Below are positions 6,684 through 12,671 of a stretch of DNA of 12,671 nt, one piece after another; within the stretch, counting starts at the first letter, position 1; every line of letters begins with the position of its first letter. Source of the stretch: Methanomicrobium sp. (GTDB lineage Archaea > Halobacteriota > Methanomicrobia > Methanomicrobiales > Methanomicrobiaceae); the NCBI GenBank assembly GCA_017553245.1, contig JAFZMT010000066.1, positions 1 through 12,671 on the forward strand, read 5' to 3'. The notes beneath the pieces are model-generated. The model did no database searches and was not told the DNA's origin. It saw nothing but the letters and a program-made list of their open reading frames with translations. Both the position numbers and the translations under genes were made by a program.

Positions 6684-8162
6684 ATGCCTGAGAATCTGCC
6701 AAATCGATCATCTGATAGAGTCAAGTATATGATCCTCGGATGCGGAAGCAACGGCTACAACGTCATCGAAGAACTGGCACACGACGACGAGTCCATTCTC
6801 ATAATTGACCAGGATCCCAAGAGGGTCAATGATCTGAGAGATCAGAATTACGAAGCGCTTGTCTACGATATAGCCGATCCGACCATTTTAGAGAAACTGC
6901 CCATACCCGAAGTGGTATTCATTCTCTCCAATGACAAGAACGCAAATCTGGATGCGGTCAGAAAAGTAAAGGAAGTTCACCCTTCAGCCTATGTCATTGT
7001 AAGAGCCATGGACAGACTGAGCCTCCCGCTCCTTGAGCAGGCGGGCGCGGATGCCGCACTCTACCCGCAGGAGGTCTACGCAAAGACCGCGGTTCACACA
7101 ATGAGGAGACTGCACTCCTCGCGACTTGCGAGAAAGCTCTACCACTATCTCTCGGACTGCGAAGGAACGATGGGTATCATCCTTCACACAAACCCGGACC
7201 CCGACGCAATCTCAAGCGCAATGGCGCTCTACGTAATCGGAAAAGAGGCGACCGGCGGCAAGCTCTCCTGTAAAATAATCTACGACGGCAAGATCGGTCA
7301 TCAGGAGAACCGCGCATTCGTCACTCTCCTCGATATCCAGCTTCAGAGGGTAACCGAGGAAAATATGGAGGATACCATCAGGGGATGCGACTACATCGCG
7401 CTTGTCGACTCTTCAGCCGCGGGTGTAAACAATTTCCTGCCGCCGGATACCAAGGTCGACATCATCATCGACCACCACAAGATAATGGAAGAGGAGAACA
7501 GGTCGGTTCACTTCGTCGACGTAAGACCCGGAATGGGCGCGACGGCAAGTATTCTGACCCAGTATCTTCAGGAACTCGACATTCTTGTCGATCAGAAGGT
7601 GGCAACCGCTCTTCTCTACGGTATCCGCGCCGACACGCACGACTTCTCGAGGAACACGACGCCGCAGGACCTTAACTACGCGGCATTCCTCCTCCCGCTC
7701 ACCGACAATGAGCTTTTAAACAAGATAACGTCGCCGTCAATGTCCATAGAGACCGTCGAGGCGATGGGACTTGCAATCAAGAACAGAAAGGTGCAGAACG
7801 GCTATCTATTCACAAACGTCGGATATGTCAAGAACCGCGACGTAATCCCGCAGGCAGCCGACCTTCTCGTTCAGCTCGAAGGTATCAACACGGCAGTCGT
7901 CTACGGTATCGGCGACGACTCAATCACTATATCCGCAAGGAACAAGGATATCAGGATGCACGTCGGAAACGTCATGAAAGAGGCATTCGATGAGATAGGC
8001 GAGGCGGGCGGACATGCCACGATGGCGGCGGCAAAGATACCCCTCAACTCGTTCGCGGTTATCAAAAACAAGGAAGAACTCCTCAATCTGATAAGCGAAC
8101 CGCTGTTAAAGCGCTTCACGGATACAATCGGTCTGGGAAAGGAAGACAAGAACGAGGCATAA
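6684..8162 (+). CDS. TrkA-N domain / DHH-DHHA1 family phosphoesterase
   Basis: A 492-residue cytoplasmic protein joining a nucleotide-binding regulatory domain to a phosphoesterase. Residues 14 to about 130 are a TrkA-N Rossmann domain with G19-x-G21-x-x-G24 and the acidic D42 that normally binds the NAD ribose. Residues about 160-345 are a DHH domain: HTNPDPDAIS (168-177) holds metal ligands, D242 is in VDSS, the DHH triad is D263-H264-H265, and D317 follows. The DHHA1 part ends with GGH (442-444). DHH/DHHA1 proteins of this type cleave nanoRNA, pAp or cyclic di-AMP, and coupling to a Rossmann domain suggests control by NAD(H) or another nucleotide; the substrate here is not known. No membrane segment is present, unlike bacterial GdpP. 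It is probably transcribed from its own promoter and followed by mptE 96 bp later. Confidence 0.88.
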   Translation: MPENLPNRSSDRVKYMILGCGSNGYNVIEELAHDDESILIIDQDPKRVNDLRDQNYEALVYDIADPTILEKLPIPEVVFILSNDKNANLDAVRKVKEVHPSAYVIVRAMDRLSLPLLEQAGADAALYPQEVYAKTAVHTMRRLHSSRLARKLYHYLSDCEGTMGIILHTNPDPDAISSAMALYVIGKEATGGKLSCKIIYDGKIGHQENRAFVTLLDIQLQRVTEENMEDTIRGCDYIALVDSSAAGVNNFLPPDTKVDIIIDHHKIMEEENRSVHFVDVRPGMGATASILTQYLQELDILVDQKVATALLYGIRADTHDFSRNTTPQDLNYAAFLLPLTDNELLNKITSPSMSIETVEAMGLAIKNRKVQNGYLFTNVGYVKNRDVIPQAADLLVQLEGINTAVVYGIGDDSITISARNKDIRMHVGNVMKEAFDEIGEAGGHATMAAAKIPLNSFAVIKNKEELLNLISEPLLKRFTDTIGLGKEDKNEA

Positions 8163-8180
8163 GCCCGACCGCATAATTCG

Positions 8181-8229
8181 GAACGGGCGGAATCGGGCAG
8201 AATATTGCGGAATATGGCGGAATAGGAAT
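8181..8229. repeat. Degenerate 10-bp tandem repeat upstream of mptE
   Basis: Five successive units of 9-10 bp begin with GAAY: about GAACGGGCG, GAATCGGGCA, GAATATTGCG, GAATATGGCG and GAATAGGAAT. The word GCGGAAT recurs at 8187, 8207 and 8217. It fills the spacer between the DHH gene and mptE and is followed by GGGCA repeats (8233-8256) up to the mptE start. The period equals about one DNA turn. Confidence 0.6.
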
Positions 8230-8258
8230 TTCGGCAGGGCATAGGGCAGGGCAGAGCG

Positions 8259-8924
8259 ATGAAATTTGAAGACTGGGAACCCCATTACCAAAAAATCCTC
8301 GATTTTTTCGGGTTTGACAGAACCGGCGATGAGGACGCCGCCGTTCTGGCACGTTCACTTACGGATAAGGATGATATTGCCGCTTTAACAGCCGCGATCA
8401 AAGGCAGAAAGGTCACGGTATGCGGCAATGCACCCTCGCTTTCGGATGATCTCAGACTCGGCAGGCGAATACGCAGAGGAAGCGGCGCTGACGAAAGCAA
8501 TAACGCGGACGAGGTTATCTTCGCCGCGGACGCCGCCGCCGACAGACTATTCAAAAAAGGAATCCGTCCCGATATCGTCTCTACCGACCTTGACGGCTGC
8601 GAGGATACTTTTCTTGAGATGAACCGCGCGGGAACAATCATGGTCGTCCACGCGCACGGCGACAACGTGCCGCTGATAAAGAGCTGGATACCGCGATTCG
8701 AAGGACCTCTTGTTCTCACAACCCAGAGCCGACCTTTTGAGGGCATGTACAACTTCGGCGGGTTCACGGACGGCGACAGGGCGGTTTTTGCCGCCGACGA
8801 ACTCGGTGCCGCCGGGATAACACTCGCAGGCTTCGACCTTGACGATAAGAATGTCGTGCCCATGAAGCACGGCAAACTCATGATTGCCAGGGATCTTCTG
8901 GCACTCCTCGATTTCAGGGCTTGA
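8259..8924 (+). CDS. mptE: 6-hydroxymethyl-7,8-dihydropterin pyrophosphokinase (DUF115 family)
   Basis: A 221-residue cytoplasmic enzyme of the DUF115 family (archetype MptE of Methanocaldococcus). It transfers pyrophosphate from ATP to 6-hydroxymethyl-7,8-dihydropterin, a step in making tetrahydromethanopterin, the C1 carrier of methanogenesis. Motifs visible are GNAPSL (56-61), AADAAADRL (89-97), GIRPDIVSTDLDG (101-113), HAHGDN (131-136), FGGFTDGDR (166-174) and GFDLDD (191-196), rich in the acidic and histidine residues expected for Mg-ATP binding. The length is near the family norm. A basic-acidic stretch at about 68-83 looks like a small insertion between the first two motifs. The ATG is preceded by GGGCA repeats rather than a clear ribosome binding site. 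The last codons run into a 12-bp tandem repeat that continues past the stop. Confidence 0.9.
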   Translation: MKFEDWEPHYQKILDFFGFDRTGDEDAAVLARSLTDKDDIAALTAAIKGRKVTVCGNAPSLSDDLRLGRRIRRGSGADESNNADEVIFAADAAADRLFKKGIRPDIVSTDLDGCEDTFLEMNRAGTIMVVHAHGDNVPLIKSWIPRFEGPLVLTTQSRPFEGMYNFGGFTDGDRAVFAADELGAAGITLAGFDLDDKNVVPMKHGKLMIARDLLALLDFRA

Positions 8925-9000
8925 TTCCGGGTTTAATTCAGGACCTGATTTCACGGTTTAATTCCGGGTCCTATTCAGGGTGATTTCGGGTTTGAACGGG
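8909..9000. repeat. Degenerate 12-bp tandem repeat across the mptE stop codon
   Basis: Six consecutive 12-bp units (8909-8980) followed by two shortened 10-bp units (8981-9000) share the core ATTC-x-GGG, with a consensus near TTGATTCCGGGT. The first unit encodes the final LDFRA codons of mptE, the second holds its stop, and the rest fill the spacer before the radical SAM gene. The unit TTAATTCAGGAC with its neighbour forms TCAGGACCTGA, a perfect 5-bp-arm palindrome. Confidence 0.7.
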
Positions 9001-9041
9001 ACTGCGGAGTTAACACATAACAATAACGCAATATCACGAAG

Positions 9042-10796
9042 ATGGAGAGAAAAACCGCTTATATTCTTGACGGCTACGTCGATGAACCCGCCTGCCTCGG
9101 AGTGCCGCCCTACATCTCACCTTATATCCGATACTGCGCGGGTGTCTGCGCCGAAAACGGCTTTGAGGTCTCTTATGCCACAATCGACATGCTCCGCAAA
9201 GACCCCGCAGTCATACTTGGGATTGAAAAGAGCGATCTCTTCATTTGCATCGCGGGCGTCACGGTTCCCGGGAAGTATCTCGGCGGAACGCCCGCCGATT
9301 CGGGGGAGATAAACCGCATTGCCGCATCACTGAGGAGACCGCGCAAGGTCCTCGGAGGTCCGATTGTCTTCGGAAACGCTGCCGGCGGCGGCAGCAGGGC
9401 GGAAAGCGACAGCTACTCCCTCTATGACTGCCTCTTGAGCGGAGAGATAAGCGACGCCCTTGACATATACCTCAAATCATACTTTGAAGACGGTGATGGG
9501 CAGGGCGGCAACGTAAAACGCGGCAGAAGAGCATCGGCATCGGGCACGGATGCGGACGATGCGGGCAGGCTCATCCGCGGCGAACTGAAATATGAGGATA
9601 TTGACCGCCGAAGCGTCCTCGGAAGCGGCGTCATAAAACTCCACCCGTCATACCCGCATCTCATCTGCGAACTTGAGACGGCACGCGGCTGTTCACGCGC
9701 CGAGGTCGGCGGATGCGCGTTCTGCACCGAGTTCCTCTACGGAATGCCGCGATACCGAACGACGGAGGGCATCACGGCGGAAGTCGAAGCGCTCTACAAT
9801 GCCGGCGCACGATATTTCAGACTCGGCAGACAGCCCGACCTCCTCGCATACGGCGCCGAATCGCATATGGGGGTAGCCAGACCCCGCCCCGAAAAGATAG
9901 AAGCGCTCTTTAAAGGGATTCGTGAGAGCGCGCCGGAACTCAGAGTCCTGCACATCGACAACATAAACCCCTGCACAATCGCGACATACCCGGATGAGTC
10001 TAAAGCGGCGCTGGAAGCCATTGTCAGATACAACACCGCGGGCGACACCGCGGCTCTTGGTCTTGAGAGCGCAGACCCCGCAGTCGTTGAGGCAAACAAC
10101 CTCAAAGCTTATGCCGATGATGTCTATACGGCTGTCAGAATCATCAATGATGCGGGCGCGGTCCGCGACGGCAACGGCGTCCCGAAACTCCTCCCTGGAC
10201 TCAACTTCGTCACGAACCTCGCCGGCGAGACCGAAGAGACCTATGACTTAAACGAGAAGTTCCTGCGGCGCATCCTCGACGACGGACTAATGACGCGGCG
10301 CATAAACATCCGGCAGGTAATGCCGTTCGAAGGGACGAAAGCCTACGGCGCAAACACCCTCGGCATGCACGCAAAGCGCTTTAAGCAGTTCAAGGAGAGC
10401 GTCCGCGAAAAATTCGACCTGCCGATGCTGAAGAAAGTGCTCCCGCAGGGAACGGTTCTTGCCGACGCCGTCGTCGAGGTCTCGGGAAACATCTCTTTTG
10501 CAAGACAGCTCGGCTCCTACCCGATTCTCATCGGCATCCCGTATGAACTCCCCATCGGCACAGTCGGCGACTTCTTCGTAACCGACTGGGGATACCGCTC
10601 GGTTACGGCATTCCAAAAGCCCTTCAGAATTAACGCGGCAAGCCACGCCGTCATAAAAAAACTCCCCGGTATGGGTAAGAAAACCGGCACGAACGTATTT
10701 GTTAAGCGCCCCTTCGACAATGCCGCAGAGTTCGAGAAGGTTGCGGGGGTTCAGTATTACACGAAATTTCTGGACTTCAGCCGAGAGTCCCGGTAA
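9042..10796 (+). CDS. Radical SAM protein with C-terminal helix-hairpin-helix (COG1031 type)
   Basis: A 584-residue protein of uncharacterised function. Residues 5 to about 145 form an N-terminal Rossmann-like region resembling the domain found before the core in many radical SAM enzymes. A low-complexity, probably disordered linker rich in G, D, R and A spans about 149-178. The radical SAM core starts near 208 with the iron-sulfur ligands C217, C225 and C228 in ARGCSRAEVGGCAFC, a CX7CX2C spacing instead of the classical CX3CX2C. LPGMGKKTGTNVF (541-553) near the end is a helix-hairpin-helix motif, which suggests contact with nucleic acid. This architecture matches archaeal COG1031 proteins annotated only as radical SAM enzymes with a C-terminal HhH. 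The substrate is unknown; an RNA or tRNA modification role is only a guess. Its 3' end overlaps the convergent M50 gene by 20 bp. Confidence 0.87.
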   Translation: MERKTAYILDGYVDEPACLGVPPYISPYIRYCAGVCAENGFEVSYATIDMLRKDPAVILGIEKSDLFICIAGVTVPGKYLGGTPADSGEINRIAASLRRPRKVLGGPIVFGNAAGGGSRAESDSYSLYDCLLSGEISDALDIYLKSYFEDGDGQGGNVKRGRRASASGTDADDAGRLIRGELKYEDIDRRSVLGSGVIKLHPSYPHLICELETARGCSRAEVGGCAFCTEFLYGMPRYRTTEGITAEVEALYNAGARYFRLGRQPDLLAYGAESHMGVARPRPEKIEALFKGIRESAPELRVLHIDNINPCTIATYPDESKAALEAIVRYNTAGDTAALGLESADPAVVEANNLKAYADDVYTAVRIINDAGAVRDGNGVPKLLPGLNFVTNLAGETEETYDLNEKFLRRILDDGLMTRRINIRQVMPFEGTKAYGANTLGMHAKRFKQFKESVREKFDLPMLKKVLPQGTVLADAVVEVSGNISFARQLGSYPILIGIPYELPIGTVGDFFVTDWGYRSVTAFQKPFRINAASHAVIKKLPGMGKKTGTNVFVKRPFDNAAEFEKVAGVQYYTKFLDFSRESR

Positions 10797-11934
10797 ATTC
10801 GGGAGAATAACGCAGTATCATCTCGCTGCTCACAAGCCCGATTATCTCGGTTCCCTCAAAGACGGGGAGAACGCTGACCTCTTTATCGGACATCATCAGC
10901 ATTGCGTCATAAAGCGTGGCATTCGCGGTCACGCCGAAGATGTCCCCCGAAATTACCCCGCCCGCGGTCATCACCGAAGTATCAGTTCTGCCGGCAATGT
11001 CGTGTATCGAGATCATTCCGATAACGTGCCCCAAATCGTTTATTACGGGACATCCCGTGACCTTTTGCGAGACCAACCGTGATGCGACATCATCAAGGCT
11101 GTCGGTGTCATGCACATAAGCGACGTCGGTATTCATCACATCCGTAACTTTGACCGCCTTTATCCGCTCGCTCAGCACGGTCATCGAGTTCTCCTGAGTG
11201 GCCCCGAGGAAAACGAACAGGGCAATAAGAATCAGAAGGAAATTCAGCCAGATTATGCCTGCGACCGCAAATATTACCGCAAATACCTTGCCTATGTCGG
11301 ACGCCGTCTTTGTGGCGCGTGTGCGGGAATACTTCAGTGAGAGAAGCCCGCGGAGGATTCTGCCGCCGTCCATCGGAAATGCCGGTATCATATTGAAGAG
11401 GAAGAGGAATATGTTGAGAATCCCGAGATATCCGAAGATATAGAAGAGGATAAGATCGGGCAGCGGGCTTTCAGCCGAAAGTGCCGTAAATCTTACAAGG
11501 GCATACGCGACCGCACCTGAGAGGATGCCGATGAAAAGGCTTGCGAGCGGTCCCGAAATTGCCGTCCAGAACTCGCTCTTCGGCGTGCTTCTTCCGCGGT
11601 CATCTATCTCCGAGATGCCGCCGAGGAGCATGAGAGTGACCTCGTTTACCCTGTGACCGTATCTCATCGCGGTCAGACAATGCGCCATTTCATGGAGGAA
11701 TACCGCCGCAAACAGACATAGGGTGACGGCGCCGCCGAGCAGATACGGTGTCATGCCTGCCGCAAGAAGAGAGATGTCGAGGTTTTCGGTTCCGTAGACA
11801 GCCTCAAGAAGTCCGACGGTATAGGTGATGTCACTTCCTATGACATATGAGAAGACGGGAATTATCAGCAAAAATGTGATGTGGAGTCTCACGGGCACGC
11901 CCGCAAGCGATCCGATTTTTATAGAATCCTCCAT
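10777..11934 (-). CDS. Site-2-type M50 metalloprotease with two CBS domains
   Basis: A 385-residue integral membrane zinc protease of the archaeal S2P/Rip group, which cuts substrates within the membrane. The zinc motif H81-E82-M-A-H85 lies in a hydrophobic segment, and the third ligand D189 is in NMIPAFPMDGG (181-191), the classical NPxDG site with MIP in place of the short form. Transmembrane segments are at about 17-33, 62-88, 127-150, 160-182 and 215-243. Two cytoplasmic CBS domains follow, at about 263-314 and 319-376, and probably sense adenine nucleotides to gate activity, as in related archaeal proteases. The ATG at 11934 is 51 bp from the divergent PRC-barrel gene and shares its promoter spacer. 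The stop codon lies inside the end of the radical SAM gene on the other strand. Natural substrates are unknown. Confidence 0.92.
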   Translation of the reverse strand: MEDSIKIGSLAGVPVRLHITFLLIIPVFSYVIGSDITYTVGLLEAVYGTENLDISLLAAGMTPYLLGGAVTLCLFAAVFLHEMAHCLTAMRYGHRVNEVTLMLLGGISEIDDRGRSTPKSEFWTAISGPLASLFIGILSGAVAYALVRFTALSAESPLPDLILFYIFGYLGILNIFLFLFNMIPAFPMDGGRILRGLLSLKYSRTRATKTASDIGKVFAVIFAVAGIIWLNFLLILIALFVFLGATQENSMTVLSERIKAVKVTDVMNTDVAYVHDTDSLDDVASRLVSQKVTGCPVINDLGHVIGMISIHDIAGRTDTSVMTAGGVISGDIFGVTANATLYDAMLMMSDKEVSVLPVFEGTEIIGLVSSEMILRYSPEFTGTLG

Positions 11935-11955
11935 ACAGATGGATTATATTTTTAA

Positions 11956-11963
11956 CTTTTAAG
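11956..11963. promoter_or_regulatory. Central TATA-like element shared by the M50 and PRC-barrel genes
   Basis: CTTTTAAG reads CTTAAAAG on the other strand and is TATA-like in both directions. Its centre is about 26 bp from each of the two start codons (11934 minus, 11986 plus), the normal archaeal TATA spacing for leaderless transcripts. A second AT-rich word lies on each side (ATATAA at 11944-11951 on the minus side, TATTATAT at 11964-11971 on the plus side), so separate boxes cannot be excluded. Confidence 0.45.
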
Positions 11964-11985
11964 TATTATATCTTCACTGGTTATA

Positions 11986-12246
11986 ATGAAGACACAGGTT
12001 ACCGAGCTTTTCGGAATGGAGGTCTACACGGAGAAGGCAATCCGCGTCGGCATTGTTGACGATGCTATACTTAACGTCGACTCAAAAAAGATAGATTTCC
12101 TTGCCGTCAGTGAATTAAACCCCGAACTCATTCAGCTTAAGGGATTCAAGGGTATTAAGATTCCGTATCGTATCATCAGATCAATAGGCGATATTATCAT
12201 AATCAGACACTTCTCAAACATGTTCCCCTCAAAGGACGCGGACTGA
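11986..12246 (+). CDS. Small PRC-barrel domain protein
   Basis: An 86-residue protein that is essentially one PRC-barrel domain, the small beta-barrel also found in RimM and photosynthetic reaction-centre H subunits. Features are the N-terminal LFGMEVYT, the turn VGIVDDAILN (21-30), the segment IDFLAV, and a C-terminal half with GIKIPYRIIRSIGDIIII (56-73), all usual in the stand-alone archaeal family. Such proteins are common in methanogens; their role is unknown, with RNA or protein binding suggested. There are no membrane segments. The start has a TATA-like element 26 bp upstream and no ribosome binding site. The gene seems complete, but its last codons coincide with the point where composition and homology change to a bacterial gene fragment, so the C-terminal few residues (about 82-86) might not be native. 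Confidence 0.85.
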   Translation: MKTQVTELFGMEVYTEKAIRVGIVDDAILNVDSKKIDFLAVSELNPELIQLKGFKGIKIPYRIIRSIGDIIIIRHFSNMFPSKDAD

Positions 12247-12671
12247 AGAAGAATACGATAAATATCAGCCTTTTAACGATATTTTTGAAATTTGGCTTTC
12301 GGGCGACCATTATAAATGGCGTTTAATGAGAAATTACGGGATAGACGAAGAATATATCACGGGCAATAAGAGCAATAAGGAAAAGTTCATTACTTATTGC
12401 AAAGTCTTGTCTACGGCGTTCGGAAATCCCCTTTATCACTGGTCGCAGGTGGAACTAAAAGAATTTTTCAACTGTGAACTTGAAATAAACGAAGAAAACG
12501 CCGAACAAATCTGGGACTGGTGTAACGAGTATATAAGGTTAAACGATATAACGCCGCAATCTTTAATAGAAAAATCGAACGTAACGCACGTTTTTACCAC
12601 TAACGAGATTTTCGACGACTTAAAAACCTTTACAGAGATAGCGAAAAAAGGGTATAAGTTTAAGGTAATAC
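12242..12671 (+). pseudogene. uxaC: Uronate isomerase fragment, 5' truncated and running off the window
   Basis: A continuous frame without a start codon encodes an internal part of uronate isomerase (glucuronate/galacturonate isomerase, first step of hexuronate catabolism). Diagnostic stretches are FEIWLSGDHYKWRLMR, DEEYITG, KEKF, the strongly conserved GNPLYHWSQVELKEFF, AEQIWDWCNE and SNVTHVFTTNEIFDDL, in the family order. Homology starts near residue 45 of a typical UxaC, so the N-terminus, including the metal-binding HxH, is missing. Upstream in this frame there is a stop at 12200-12202 and no ATG, GTG or TTG before the homologous part. GC content is about 38 % by hand count, against 55-63 % in sampled methanogen gene segments, and the codons are A/T-ending. 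Methanogens are not known to use hexuronates. This is probably bacterial DNA joined by misassembly, or else a recent insertion. Confidence 0.85.

Noticed and set aside
8285..8881. 198-codon minus-strand frame opposite mptE
   Set aside because: It mirrors a GC-rich coding gene whose motifs are clear on the plus strand; its serine- and proline-rich translation has no recognisable domain.
8909..9000. CRISPR-like array
   Set aside because: The 12-bp units are adjacent and degenerate, with no unique spacers and no cas genes nearby.
10777..12246. M50 protease and PRC-barrel protein as parts of a defence system
   Set aside because: Both are widespread housekeeping-type archaeal families, and no nuclease, toxin or restriction component lies beside them.
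12242..12671. Uronate isomerase as a native, functional methanogen gene
   Set aside because: There is no start codon, the HxH metal site is missing, composition differs sharply, and no other hexuronate genes are present.

Overview
The window is mostly a stretch of a methanogenic euryarchaeon, most likely of the order Methanomicrobiales (a Methanocorpusculum-like gut lineage would fit). The evidence is a methanopterin-pathway gene (mptE), a PEGA-repeat surface protein with an archaeosortase-type tail, a COG1031-type radical SAM protein, a TrkA-N/DHH phosphoesterase, a small PRC-barrel protein, an archaeal tRNA-Lys, and TATA-like boxes about 25-28 bp before start codons with little Shine-Dalgarno signal. 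Codon positions are GC-rich (about 55-63 % in sampled gene segments) and intergenic DNA is strongly AT-rich.

Layout. 1-504: 3' end of a metal-type ABC-3 permease (+), ending at a T-rich, apparently bidirectional terminator. 652-2013: secreted PEGA-repeat protein (-). 2266-5213: two ABC-2 (NatB-like) permeases (-) overlapping by ATGA; the first one translated carries a C-terminal PrsW-type intramembrane protease domain. 5438-6331: the matching NatA-like ATPase, transcribed divergently (+) across a 224-bp spacer with repeated TTTATCAAA elements. 6522-6595: tRNA-Lys(CUU) (-). 6684-8162: TrkA-N plus DHH/DHHA1 phosphoesterase (+). 8259-8924: mptE (+). 9042-10796: radical SAM protein with a C-terminal helix-hairpin-helix (+). 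10777-11934: M50 site-2-type protease with two CBS domains (-), tail-to-tail with the radical SAM gene. 11986-12246: PRC-barrel protein (+), divergent from the M50 gene over a 51-bp spacer with one central TATA-like element. 12242-12671: a 5'-truncated uronate isomerase fragment.

The genes fall into small units rather than one pathway. The most coherent system is the divergent ABC module: one ATPase and two unlike exporter permeases, one fused to a glutamic-type intramembrane protease. Together with the M50 protease this gives two intramembrane-proteolysis genes within 9 kb. mptE is flanked on both sides by degenerate short-period tandem repeats (10 bp upstream, 12 bp downstream).

The right end needs caution. 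After about position 12240 the GC content falls to roughly 38 % and the reading frame encodes an N-terminally truncated bacterial-type UxaC with no start codon. This looks more like a metagenomic assembly chimera than biology, although a real insertion cannot be excluded from sequence alone.
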